DNA from: Aplidium turbinatum
Taxonomy: Eukaryota; Chordata; Ascidiacea; Aplousobranchia; Polyclinidae
DNA length: 64,000 nucleotides
NCBI GenBank assembly: GCA_918807975.1
Contig: OU964932.1
Location: forward strand, 9,920,001 to 9,984,000
Reading direction: 5' to 3'
In this document: one piece after another, positions 45,489 through 55,820 of the stretch
Layout: the number at the start of each line of letters is the position of its first letter
How positions within the stretch are numbered: the stretch's first letter is position 1
Program-made: the position numbers and the translations under genes
Notes under the pieces: model-generated
Database searches by the model: none
Seen by the model: only the letters and a program-made list of their open reading frames with translations
Told to the model about the DNA's origin: nothing

Positions 45489-48248
45489 TCACCAACACGT
45501 TCTTCTTTTGCCCACATCAAATAAGCGTTGTCGTTGCCAATCAGTACTACAATCATTCAAATAAAACATATTCACGTCATGAAAATGACGTAAACCACTT
45601 AAATCCTGCTTGTGCGGTAGAGTTTTAACATCGTCAGCCCAAGCTGGGTTAACCACCGAAGTTATATCACAAAACAGTTCATTCGTCTCTAACGACTGAA
45701 TGTTGAGTTTAACAAGGTCAGCACAAGTAGGTTTCTGACCAGCCAGAGTATCCATTTTAAACGACGCTTTGTCATACGGTTTAACGTCAAGTTCGCAGAC
45801 CAAATCACTCGAAACAAAAGTCAACTGCGAACCAGGATCATGCTGACAATACACCAACTTCGATTTGCCAGTCATTGGATTCAAAATACGAGCAGCAATA
45901 ATGCGGTTAAAAGCTGCTTTAACATTTCCAATCTTAACATTACGCACAGGAACTCTGGCACCAACATCATCTTTACCGACCGAATCCAGAGAATCACGTG
46001 ATGTCACATAAAAATCATGCAGAAGAAAATAATGCTTCCTATCGTTGTTAGGGCCACATTGACGACAGTTGTTTGCATGAACGCAATCCCTAACCATATG
46101 CTGGCGCAAACAATTCAAGCATTTGCCAGCTTTCACAATGACATCTCTCCGATCTTTAGGTGTCAAGCGCAAAAATTCTTTACAATTAGACAAAAAATGA
46201 TATTCAACTTGACCACGTGACGAACAATAAAAACATGCCGGTATGTCTCTACGTCTGGCCACACCACCGCGCGGTGCGCCAACAGCAGTCGAGTACTGCG
46301 AACTCCTTGAAATCACATTATCATGGGGTTTTACCGACGTCTGCCTAACCGGACATGAAGGCAATTTTCCTTTGCCAAACTTTTTAAAATGCTGCGACTC
46401 ACCAGAATCGCCCATTAGCATAATGCTAAAATCAGTCGACTTGCGCGTTTCCTCCCGTACTACAAATTCAAACAAACTCTGAAAAGTAGGCTCATCAGTA
46501 CCATCATACTGATCACCTAAAAAGTCAAGATAACGCTGCTTAGCGTCAAACGGGAGTCGCTTAGCCAAATCCAAAACAAAACGTCCTTCCAATTTGTCAC
46601 GCTGACCATAAGCTTGCGCGTAAAGCAGACACTGCGACAATTCATCTTTAAACTCTTTCAGATCACTGGAAGAGGTCGAAGTCAATTTGCTACCATAGCG
46701 ATACTTTCTAATTTCCGGTTCGGCGAAAAGACCTCCACGAACTCCAAAACGCTGGGACAAGCGAGCTAACGACATTTCTATCCTGTCTTCCTCTGACAAG
46801 CCAGGAGTGTCAGAAACCAAATTAGCAATCGTTTGCGCAGCTGTTCTAACACAAGCTGCTTGTAACAAAGTCAAACGAGTTCCTTTAAAGGGCGAAGCTG
46901 CCATTAAGGTCGTAACACGATTTTTAAAGAAGATAAATGGCATATTATTACCATCGTAACCAATCAAGGCCGCCTTATCGAAAAACGTCCTACTATTTTG
47001 GTATTCAAAAAAGCAATCCTGTTGTTGAGAACTCGATTTAGCGGGAGAAGACAAGCTATATCCCTTAAGGGGCTGAGTGGGCTCAGTCACATGCACAGCC
47101 CGATCACGATCCTCACACATGTTAAAATCAGGAGACGCAATACGCCTCTCACAACCACGCAAATTACGTGTAGCTGGGCGATCAAAAACTAGCGGCGCAG
47201 AAAACTGTGAAGGGGGCAAAGCATTACTGCTAATGGCGGCCCCGTGACCTGCACGCTCTGGGGGAGGAGTTCGGCTATAATTCGCAGGCCTTGGCTCTAC
47301 AGCCTTCGGAAGACCCTTAGCCGCGGCCCCGAGACCTCCTGAAACAGCTGGAAAACGTGTGGATTGCACTGGTCCACTTACAGATTGAACAGGCGTCTGG
47401 AAAAGGTTATGTAAATTAAACTGTGATTGATGTTCACTTCTGGAATGCCTAGAAGAGCCCTTCTTGGAGCTACGCCGGGAACCCACATCTGATCGATATT
47501 CAGCCAAAGCTACCTCTTTACGTTGTTCAGCCCTCAACTGTGCGTCTTTGAGTGCGAACTCAGCAGCTCTCGCGGCGGCCTCAGCTGCTCTCGCTTCAGC
47601 CTCAGCTCTCGCGGTGGCCTCAGCAGCTCTCGCTTCAGCCTCAGCTCTCGCGACGGCCTCTGCTCGTACGGCCTCAGCTCGTATGGCCTCAGCTCTCGCG
47701 GTGGCCTCAGCAGCTCTCGCTTCAGCCTCAGCTCGTATCTGGAGCTCCTCTCGTCTTAGCTGCAGGTTAATTTGTGCCACTATCCGAGACGAACTCGTAG
47801 ACATCCTAGTGCTTACATTTGAGGCGCTATTCTCAGGATGTATGTCAGCATCCAATATATCTGAGAACTCACTTACTTTTTGTTCAAAGTTATTTTTTAA
47901 CGAGTTAAATTCGGGGTCTACCCTATCACGAAGTTCTGCCAAGATTGCAGAGTTAAAAATTTTAGTCAAAAGAGCATGGAAATGCCGTAAATCCTCTTCC
48001 AAAGTAGAGAACTTAGATCTAAAAATTAACAGTTCCTGCTTATCACTCAAAAAACCTAGGGCTACAGAAAGTTCCCCAATTTGAGTCAAAATATCCCTTC
48101 TAAGATGCCGGGCCTCTCGAACTGACTTAGCCTCATCGTTACTGGGTCCCTCCCCAGAATGGCCTGCCCGACCGCAAAAAACATCATCAGGCTTAAACTC
48201 AGTCGAATCGACGGCGGTCGAGTCCCTGTCGCCACCGAGTGTAGACAT
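45489..48248 (-). CDS. BEL/Pao gag-protease ORF
   Basis: 919-codon frame starting at the ATG at 48246-48248, 45 codons upstream of a coiled-coil-rich gag head. Regions: N-terminal helical part, a 70-residue Ala/Glu/Arg repeat (RAEAEARAAEATARAEA units, about residues 170-240), a DUF1759-type capsid region (FFEYQNSRTFFDKAALIGYD to about residue 640), Cys-rich knuckles (CFYCSS, CLNCLRQHMVRDC, CRQCG) and an aspartyl-protease-like region near residue 800. It is part of the fossil at 38632-49338. The reverse strand shows a long open frame over the Ala repeat that is only its shadow. Confidence 0.88.
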   Translation of the reverse strand: MSTLGGDRDSTAVDSTEFKPDDVFCGRAGHSGEGPSNDEAKSVREARHLRRDILTQIGELSVALGFLSDKQELLIFRSKFSTLEEDLRHFHALLTKIFNSAILAELRDRVDPEFNSLKNNFEQKVSEFSDILDADIHPENSASNVSTRMSTSSSRIVAQINLQLRREELQIRAEAEARAAEATARAEAIRAEAVRAEAVARAEAEARAAEATARAEAEARAAEAAARAAEFALKDAQLRAEQRKEVALAEYRSDVGSRRSSKKGSSRHSRSEHQSQFNLHNLFQTPVQSVSGPVQSTRFPAVSGGLGAAAKGLPKAVEPRPANYSRTPPPERAGHGAAISSNALPPSQFSAPLVFDRPATRNLRGCERRIASPDFNMCEDRDRAVHVTEPTQPLKGYSLSSPAKSSSQQQDCFFEYQNSRTFFDKAALIGYDGNNMPFIFFKNRVTTLMAASPFKGTRLTLLQAACVRTAAQTIANLVSDTPGLSEEDRIEMSLARLSQRFGVRGGLFAEPEIRKYRYGSKLTSTSSSDLKEFKDELSQCLLYAQAYGQRDKLEGRFVLDLAKRLPFDAKQRYLDFLGDQYDGTDEPTFQSLFEFVVREETRKSTDFSIMLMGDSGESQHFKKFGKGKLPSCPVRQTSVKPHDNVISRSSQYSTAVGAPRGGVARRRDIPACFYCSSRGQVEYHFLSNCKEFLRLTPKDRRDVIVKAGKCLNCLRQHMVRDCVHANNCRQCGPNNDRKHYFLLHDFYVTSRDSLDSVGKDDVGARVPVRNVKIGNVKAAFNRIIAARILNPMTGKSKLVYCQHDPGSQLTFVSSDLVCELDVKPYDKASFKMDTLAGQKPTCADLVKLNIQSLETNELFCDITSVVNPAWADDVKTLPHKQDLSGLRHFHDVNMFYLNDCSTDWQRQRLFDVGKRRTCW

Positions 48249-48469
48249 ATTAAATGTTGGGGCTCAATTTAACAATTAAAAAAATTAAGTTACACAAACA
48301 CACAAAATTAAGTTATAAAAAACTTAACTTCAAAGACCGTAAAAATACAAAAAATAATTTAAATGCACAATACCGTAGTTGTAGGGGTATATAAAGTCCT
48401 AAAGTTCCACACAACTTGCTTGGATTCGTTCACTTGAATCTTCAAGCACAGATCGATTGTCTTTAATCT

Positions 48470-48793
48470 TTTTTCTTCAAATGAATGTCAATGTTGTTTT
48501 TTCTTCAGAACCAACAAAGAAATGCCTTTAATTTTTAACTTGAAGTTCTTCAGTACCAACTGAGAAGAAATGTCTTTAATTTTCTTTTGCTTCTGTAGAC
48601 TACCAACCAACAAGATCTTCTTTTATTATTTTGCTTTAATTTCTTCTTGACCTACCAACTGACAAGAACTCGTCTTTTATTTTTTTTTATGTGCTTCTAG
48701 TGCTTCTTGGCCTACCAGCTAACAAGTCACGTCTTTTATTTTTTCTTTGTGCTTCTTGGCCTACCAGCTAACAAAAACGTCTTTTATTTTTTA
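48470..48793 (-). repeat. degenerate tandem repeats in the BEL/Pao leader
   Basis: Five to six units of roughly 45-65 bases, each with a form of CTTCTTGGCCTACCAGCTAA followed by CAAG and a GTCTTTTATTTTTT run. The two units nearest the LTR are the most alike. They lie between the 5' LTR and the gag start, where a leader and packaging region would be. Confidence 0.75.
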
Positions 48794-49338
48794 TGGTCAC
48801 AGCGGTAAACCATAATCTCTTCGTGGGAAAATTGTAACATAAGATTCCCGAATCCGTTCGCCTGCATGTAATGACCGAAAAAGAAACACTCCTTTGAAAC
48901 GTCTATTCAAAATTGTATTTCTGTAAAATTAGCCACCTGGCTGTCGAAAATGGGATGCAACGCCGTACACCACTAAAACTTGTCACTACAGAACAGATTA
49001 CTTGGATAAAAGACGGAAAATTTGTCCAGCTAGTAAGCAGCAAGCAAACAGTTAAATATGCGACTGACTTCCAACAAACAATTTTAAGAATAACCAGAAT
49101 GATTTGCAATATCTCAAACTCACGTACGCAGTACTGTGACGCAATAATGAAAGACAATTATGAAGTCATTCAAACAGGTGTTCAAAGCGGCTGATGCAAT
49201 ATTTCATAAGGTCTTACGAACGATGGTGCAATATTTGGACATTTTCTAGCAATTTCCATGACGTAAGATGCCAGCTAGGTTAAGTAGACCATAACGGTTT
49301 TTATATGACGTTTGATTTGGTGAAAATTGTCGGGAACA
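48794..49338 (-). repeat. BEL/Pao LTR (5' LTR)
   Basis: 545 bp, near-identical to 38632-39176. Its right edge abuts the target duplication aggcc. Confidence 0.93.
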
Positions 49339-49692
49339 AGGCCTACTTTTAGTGTTTTTGCTTCGTCCTTTATGCTAGCAGTTAACAGTTGTTGTTTTTG
49401 CATAGGTGTTTTTTTTCTCATACTAACTTACTTTTGTAGGGCATGATATTTTTTAATGTTTCAATAAAACCACAGGAATCCACTTTTTTGTTTACATTTT
49501 TGCGGAACTTATGCTTATCTTGTTTGCAACGTAGCCTAATGCTGATGCTTTACATTTGTCACATTAAAAACACGGGAAGCACCTGACTCGATGACTAATA
49601 TAGTCTTTCGCTGCTTCCTGTCTGTTGTTGAATATATTTGTACCGGTTTATATTTGTACCGTATACTATTTTTTGCAGCAGACAAAATAAAA

Positions 49693-49696
<4 letters not shown>

Positions 49697-49728
<32 letters not shown>
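49697..49728. repeat. (TC)n microsatellite
   Basis: Sixteen uninterrupted TC dinucleotides. Confidence 0.97.
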
Positions 49729-49731
<3 letters not shown>

Positions 49732-50046
49732 AATCGTGTTGAAACTGATTGATTTAACCTTTATCCTGGACTGGAATGGACTCCGTTAGAGAGGGGGCCG
49801 AGAGGGGTGCTGATTACCCCCACCAATTGGAGTTGGGGATAACTAATGCGAAATTAACCCCCCCCCCCCCACACACACTAATGTAGAGATAAAAGTTCAA
49901 TTTTTAATATTTTTTTTTTACTTTTGTGTTTTAGTCATTGCCACTGAAACCTCGAAACAATCATGAGCAACGTTTTCGGTGACGTGAAAAATGTTGAAAA
50001 AAAGATGATAGAAAGCAAATCAAGTAATGGATTCTCTTTCAGATAG

Positions 50047-50120
50047 TTGGCTTAGGGGTTAAGGCTAGGCTAGAAAGTAGTCATTTCATGATATGGGTTC
50101 GATTACCACTCTTACCATTA
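50047..50120 (+). mobile_element. tRNA-like sequence
   Basis: GTTGGCTTAGGGGTTAAGGC (A box) then ATGGGTTCGATTACCACTC (B box) at tRNA-like spacing. The stems pair poorly. Probably another SINE head. Confidence 0.42.
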
Positions 50121-50336
50121 GTCTTTTTTCTTCTGTAGGCTAACTACCAAATAAAGCTCAAAGCAAGAATTAACCCTCTGGCTGAGTGCTAGAAAGGTCA
50201 CAATTGGATGGTAGCCTCTTATAACATGTTCTGATTGGTTTGAGGTTTCCGTAGCAATGGCTGAATTTCTTCATGTTAAGTGGCTTCCACAACGCCAAAG
50301 TATGTACCGTACTGGCGTACCATTGTAGTTGTACCC

Positions 50337-51118
50337 GGTAGGCACTTTGACATACTGATATCCAATTCAGCCACGAACCATCCGATGTTACGTTGTCCGT
50401 CCAATTGTGAACATTCCAGCATTCAGCCAGAGAGTTGATTATCTATCACTTTGTTTTTTTTTGGTAATTACAGAAGAAAAAAGAGCATTAGGACTAGGAG
50501 TGGTGGGAAGTTGCGTTTTTCCTTTGTTCCGAGAAGCACAACCTTGATGACGTCATCAACAGCGTATCTTCTGATTGGTTGATGTAGGGACAGTAGAATA
50601 CCGGGACGACTCACTTTACTGAATTTTTTTTACGAAATGGACAGCTGGAGGGTCACTAAGAAATTCAAAAATTAGCAGAACTGCACAACGTTTTCTTTGC
50701 TTTTAGGTAAATTCATTCTCATCAAATGAATTGCTATATTTGGTTAAAATTATGGGTGCTAGAAAATGTGCAAAACCTTACTGCAGCAGTGTGAGGCTAC
50801 CTACTGTTATCGATGTAGCGTGAAGTCAACCCCTGCATTATCATGATTTGAATACTATTAAATAAACATGACATCACATATTTCCTACATTTATTTTGGC
50901 GATACACACTTTATACACACGTGGGCAGGTCATATAAACTGCACCTGAGTATGCGACATATGGCAGTAGACCTCAAGCTGTAGTTGCATCAAATTTTGTC
51001 ATAACATAGTGACCCTCCAGTTGTCCACCTTACTTTTGAGTGAGCAATCCCCTACTTCTACCATCCCTAGGTTGATGGTTCGTGGTTGAATTGGATATCT
51101 GCATGAGTGCCTACCTAT
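50337..51118. mobile_element. inverted-repeat element with two concentric arm pairs
   Basis: Outer arms: GGTAGGCACTTTGACATACT ... TCCAATTCAGCCACGAACCAT on the left; inverted at 51074-51118 with about six differences. Inner arms: GGACAGCTGGAGGGTCACTA (50639-50658), inverted at 51008-51026. No transposase; the target duplication is not resolved because a solo LTR lies right at its edge (51120). Confidence 0.55.
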
Positions 51119-51119
51119 G

Positions 51120-51711
51120 TGGTCACAGCGGTAAACCATAATCTCTTCGTGGGAAAATTGTAACATAAAGTTCCCGGATCTGTTTGTCTGTATGTAATGA
51201 CCGAAAAGAAACACTCTTCAGAAAACGTCTATTCGAGAATTGTATTTCTGTAAAAATAGCCACTGGCTGTCGAAATTGGAACGCAACACCGTACGCCACT
51301 AAAACTTGTCACTACAATGCAAATTACTTGGATAAAAGACGGAAATTTTGTCCAGCTGGCAAGCACTAAGCAAAACAGTTAAATTTTATGCGACCAACTT
51401 CTTCAAGCAACAATTTTAAAATGACGAGAATGAATTACGATATTTCAAACGCACGTAAGCAGTTACTGTGACGTAATAATGATAAGCAATGATAAGTTAT
51501 TCAAGCACCTGTTCAAGTTTGGCCACACCTGTTCAAGTAATTAAAGATTTAACGATGATGTAATGTTATGCTGCAGCTGCAATGTTTTACAGGTCTTGCA
51601 ACGATTCTGCAATATGCTCATTTTTTAGAAATATCCCATTACGTAATACGCCAAGATTCAGTAGACCTGAATAGTTTTATATGACGTTTGATATAAAAAT
51701 TGTCCGTAACA
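51120..51711 (-). repeat. diverged solo LTR of the BEL/Pao family
   Basis: Begins TGGTCACAGCGGTAAACC and ends GTCCGTAACA, about 592 bp, alignable throughout to the 545-bp LTRs but with many differences. Flanked by the 5-bp duplication ctatg (51115-51119 and 51712-51716). No internal region, so a recombined solo LTR, clearly older than 38632-49338. Confidence 0.88.
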
Positions 51712-51959
51712 CTATGTTACCCTGTCAAACACATCCGCATCACAATGTACTGTGTAGGCCTATGATTTGGAGCAAACAACTTACAAGCAACTTAGTGTAA
51801 ATCAGTGGGTTGATATCATACCGGCGGTACTAAGAAAAGTGTAGCCTACCTTACAGGCTAAATTACAAACTAGTTATGATAGGCCTACGGAAATATTTCA
51901 AAGGCCTTGTTAACACAGGACACAGCCGATAATTTCAATAACAGACTACAAATAAACAA

Positions 51960-52180
51960 AGATTGATGACAGCAAAACGACAGCATAAGCAACCACCATC
52001 AATGAAGAGCCTACTAACAAGACAATAAAACTTAATGATCATGAGCGACAGCATCAGCAACCAAACCAACCACCATTAACGAAGAGCCCACTAGCAAAAA
52101 AAGAAAACTTGATGGCGACGAATCACCCACCGATAAAGAACCTACAAGCAAGAATAAAATCTCCAAAATAACAATTAAGG
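51960..52180 (+). pseudogene. coding-like degenerate tandem repeat, unrecognised
   Basis: Two to three units share ACCATYAAYGAAGAGCCYACT. In one frame the last unit reads TTINEEPTSKKRKLDGDESP and TDKEPTSKNKISKITIK, then a possible donor AAG|GTACGG at 52179. KKRKLD looks like a nuclear localisation signal. The earlier unit carries a stop in the same frame, so this is a damaged exon or a chance resemblance. Confidence 0.3.
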
Positions 52181-52379
52181 TACGGTACTAACTTTTTACA
52201 ATAGCAAGGGCGGAGAAAAAAAGTAGATATCTCCACCTTGACTTCATGAACAAAGTCCCAACTGGAGAGATAGACCTGTCTTGCCTATTCTGCATAATAC
52301 TCAATTCAATGTGGTTTATAATTCGTATTGTATTACGACAGTATTCTGCATTTATAGGTAATTTCAATGGAGCCACGTC

Positions 52380-52566
52380 CGCCCCGATAGCTCAGTTGGT
52401 TAGGCTGACTCGTGACTTCATGAACGAAGAAAGCTTCAAGATCAAGCGGCGCTGTTTCGACACTCGGGTTGTGCAGTGTGCACTTGAGCAACGTATTGTA
52501 AAGACTGCTCGCCATTCAGCGGCACCTAAGCTGTAGATGGAATAATTCTCCAACAACAACACTTCA
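52380..52566 (+). mobile_element. tRNA-headed SINE, family 1, plus orientation
   Basis: CGCCCCGATAGCTCAGTTGG TTAGG is the best preserved tRNA-like head of the family (A box intact). B-box-like GTTTCGACACTCGGG and body GCCATTCAGCGGCACCTAAG follow. It stops soon after CAACAACAACACTTCACAGG, before the LINE-like tail. Confidence 0.8.
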
Positions 52567-52634
52567 CAGGAAAACACACTTACATTGCATAGGCTACATA
52601 GATTACAGCAAAGCATTTGACAGGATAAAACATA

Positions 52635-53913
52635 GGAGAGACTCGGGTAAGTTGGCCCAGCAAAATGAAAATTTGAATTTGTGAGCTAATAACAAAGCTT
52701 ATGTTAAAGCGAATGCTATTAAAGAGTAGAGAATTTATCACTCCAGAAGTGGACAGATTTTGCATCAAACCAACATTCTTAGGTATATAATTTTTCAAGT
52801 TTTCCGAAAAAAATGAAATGGACCATCTTGCCCGCCTGTTCAGGTAAGTTGGCCCACCATGGAAGGTAAGTTGGCCACCTGGCCAACGTGTCCATCTCTC
52901 GGTATAATAAGCAGTGGAAAAGCTATCTTTCTCCTCAATTTTACTTTCTAATTATTGCTTGGTTTTATACAGGCTACATGCAGACATACATTGTATGCAT
53001 TCCTGTACCGCTATGGTTTATTTATAATATAATCTACTACTGTATTATAATGCAGTATTTTACCTCAGAAAACGTTTTTGCATGAGTACACCAAATAAAC
53101 TTTCGAAAATAATAAAGGCTGTACAGGCCCGGATTTAGGGGGGGCAGAGGGTGCAGGTGCTCCGGGCCCCCCGACTTTTGAAGGGCCCTCCGACGTGGAC
53201 AAAATGTGATTTTGTGTTATTTTTTTTTCCAGCTTTTCAAGTTTCTGCAAAATGCTGTGCAGTGCAGTGCTGGATTAATGCTACTGTAGACGTAAAGATG
53301 GTTTTTCGCGCACCAATATATTCTATTATTACAATATGGGTTAAGAATAAGTTGTCGCAATTTGTGGCATAAAAACGATGTTAGGAAGTGAATTATTGTT
53401 ATTGATTGCTGATGTAAAGCCGCGATTTACTTACTTTGGATACTTGATGCTTCAATCTTGAAAAAATAAGTCATTGTATTAATTCGTCCATTATTATTCA
53501 TTCTATATAATACCTCATGAAGGCAAGTTGGCCATGGTGGCCAACGTACCCACCCACGAAATGGGCCAACTTCCCTTGCATGGCAGCCATATTGTAAAAA
53601 CTAAAATTTATGTCAAACAATCGAGCTTCTAACAACGGCTTCACCGTCAAAGTGAGCCTTAATAACTACTCTAGCGTTGCACTCACTAAATAATAACCAT
53701 TCTTATATAGTAAGAAAAAACTCACACGACATGTAAAAAATTACAAAATCCAAAAATTTTAAAAATCACAATTTTTCATACACAAATCAAGTTCACATGT
53801 TTATACTGCTTGCTAGAGCCTCCCAACCTGGTGATAAGGTGGTTTAAACAGCATTTTCTCGGTATGTGTATGATACGTCACAATAGTGGGCCAACTTACC
53901 TGAGTTTCCCCCC
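52635..53913. mobile_element. DNA element with TAAGTTGGCC subterminal repeats
   Basis: Ends GAGACTCGGGTAAGTTGGCC and, inverted, GAAACTCAGGTAAGTTGGCC. GTAAGTTGGCC is repeated inside the left end (52845, 52864) and inverted copies lie near 53522-53575. About 1.28 kb with no recognised transposase; interrupted by the hAT MITE at 53124. Superfamily not assigned. Confidence 0.68.
53124..53315. mobile_element. hAT MITE, CAGGCCCRGATTTAGG family, right end missing
   Basis: CAGGCCCGGATTTAGGGGGG, then the same interior as 37454-37698 up to GGTTTTTCGCGCACC. The terminal C-rich block is absent, so the copy is truncated. Confidence 0.85.
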
Positions 53914-54052
53914 AAATCACTACAATTGGTCTAAAAATGTAATGTCCCATTCTTAGAAAAAAAGACTTACAAAAACATATATTTTAAACAAACAGCAGCA
54001 GTTTAGTTCAGTTTGTTTTTATTTCTGACCATCACAACAAAAAAAAAAATAT

Positions 54053-55045
54053 ATGACAAACATAGCAGAGGTCCAGACAAAGGTAGAAGTTCGAAGTAGT
54101 AGCAGTCTCACAGAATTTTTCCCGATATTCAAAGTAGTTCGGCAGGGATGCATACTCTCACCAAATATTATTCAATTTGTACAGCGAAGCAATAATCAAG
54201 GAAATATTAACAACACTAAACAAAAACGGAGTAAAATTCAATTGTCAAATAGTAAGCAACATACGATACGCAGATGACACTGTTATTCTCGCCGATACAG
54301 AAGAAAAACTGAAAGAAAGCATGGACAAAATCAATGAAATCAGTAAAAAATAGGCTACGGAATGAAACTCAAAAAGCAAAAGCGTCGTTTTGGAAATGCA
54401 AGGAATTTTTAAGATTAAATTTTTTCAATTAAAACTGAGACTTCTATCTAGCTACATCAAACTAGTCATGCCATATGGAAGTGAAAGTTGGACCTACAGC
54501 AAAGAAATTCACAAAAAAATTACTGCTTTTTAACTCTGGTGCTACAGAAGAATATTAAAAATATCATATAAAAAAACACATTACCAACGAAGCAATAAGG
54601 AAAAGAATAGGAGTGCAAGATAGATGAGCAAACGACTTAGCAAAACCAAAGATGAAATTCGCGGGACATTATTTTGAGAGGATCAGCAGGACAGCTAGGC
54701 CTACATCAATTGGTTATTGAAGATATGGAGGAAGGAAAGAAGTGCAGGGGAAGAAGAAGACGAACATGGGGAGATGACGTAATACAGTGGGCTGATTTGT
54801 CAAGCATTGGAGAAACAAAAAGAGTAGCGGAAGAACGTGATTTGTGGAAGAAAATGACAGCAACCTTTGGATCGGAGACGGCACGTGATGATTATGAACA
54901 ACACTTCAACAATCGGAAATTTCACTCTGTCAATCTCGATAACCGGCCATGCGTCAAAAGCCTCTACCTACAAGTATGCGAAACTACCAGGAATAACCAG
55001 AAACTACCAGAAATCAAGGCTTTGTCAGTCCGAGGATAAAGATTC
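54053..55045 (+). mobile_element. LINE with RT fragments and 3' tail
   Basis: In order: FKVVRQGCILSPNI (RT), IRYADDTVILADTEEKL (the YADD catalytic box), LMPYGSESWTYSKEIHKKIT, RGRRRTWGDDVIQWADL and EERDLWKKMTA, then a 3' region from AACAACACTTCAACAATCGG to AGTCCGAGGATAAAGATTC. The pieces lie in different frames with stops, so it is inactive. The 3' region is the same tail carried by SINE family 1. The 5' part is missing. Confidence 0.82.
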
Positions 55046-55356
55046 AAAAGCATCAACCACCATCAACTTGGTAGCGTTTTACGTTTTTTTACGCTACCTG
55101 TCAAAAATGAAACCATCTCAAAATTTCAGCGACAATTAGGCCTACCGGTCCAGCACAATGTACAGGAGTTACAACTCGACAGCTGACTCTACCGCAGGTA
55201 GGCTAAGCAACCCTGATTGTTTTGGTAACGCACTGCTACGTTATTGCCAATGATGCATCTTCGATTGGACTTCTCTTAAAGTAAATTATCGGAAACAATC
55301 TGTGCAGCAACGACTAGAAAACCATAAAGTTTTGAAACGTCTTAGAAAAACAAAGT
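55046..55356. other. noncoding, nothing recognised
   Basis: Flank of the LINE; no supported feature. Confidence 0.45.
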
Positions 55357-55406
55357 GACCGGATAATCGAATGTCGGATAATCGAGATGCGGATAATCGA
55401 GGAAGC
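55357..55406. mobile_element. pogo/Tigger-like terminus fragment
   Basis: Three CGGATAATCGA units (GACCGGATAATCGAATGTCG and on). This matches the inner part of Tigger-type termini (CAGTxGACCCTCGATTATCCG). One end only. Confidence 0.42.
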
Positions 55407-55704
55407 ATTTTTTTAAGCTTCAACAAAAAGAAACTTAATCACAGGACTTGCGTCAGCAGTTGCTTAAAACCTGTAGCCTACAAGTAGGCTATCGAATTGC
55501 CAGAATTAAGCTTCTAAAAGACTTCCTCTTTTGGAAGGTAAGCTAATGATTTACGTAACTCAATCAACCAATTTCTAAGCCACGTTTCCGCAAACTGCTT
55601 TATTTGAAAGGGATCACTCTCTTTATCAGGCTTGTTCAATTAACCGTTCAGTTAGTGGTGGGGTATAAAAGCGATGCGTGATATTTTTATAGGAGTGTTG
55701 ACAA
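55407..55704. other. noncoding, nothing recognised
   Basis: No supported feature. Confidence 0.4.
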
Positions 55705-55723
55705 GGGGGGGGGGGGGGGGGGG
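55705..55723. repeat. poly(G) run
   Basis: Nineteen consecutive G. Confidence 0.95.
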
Positions 55724-55820
55724 TCCAAGTGAAAGTTGGATCAATTGTAATTTAGCGGAATGTAATAAAATACAGTTTTTCGTGTAATTGAAACATTTCT
55801 ATCTTGTGTAATCGTAATGT

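Larger units (their letters stand above)
38632..49338 (-). mobile_element. BEL/Pao LTR retrotransposon carrying nested hAT elements
   Basis: Minus-strand element bounded by 545-bp LTRs (TG...CA) at 38632-39176 and 48794-49338, with the 5-bp target duplication aggcc on both sides (38627-38631 and 49339-49343). Parts seen: tandem-repeat leader, gag with protease, parts of pol, and a C-terminal DUF5641-like region. The LTRs differ at about one position by eye, so the insertion is young. It is broken, with a handful of breaks including two hAT insertions (40341-42866 and 43176-45401). The reverse transcriptase is only partly represented, and I saw no RNase H or integrase core. Confidence 0.93.
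49344..50336. other. noncoding with simple repeats
   Basis: Holds a (TC)n tract at 49697-49728, a C-run at 49859-49870 and a tRNA-like patch at 50047-50120. No gene. Confidence 0.5.

Noticed and set aside
47464-48084. 206-codon open frame on the plus strand, Ala/Ser-rich
   Set aside because: It is the reverse-strand shadow of the Ala/Glu/Arg repeat in the gag frame.
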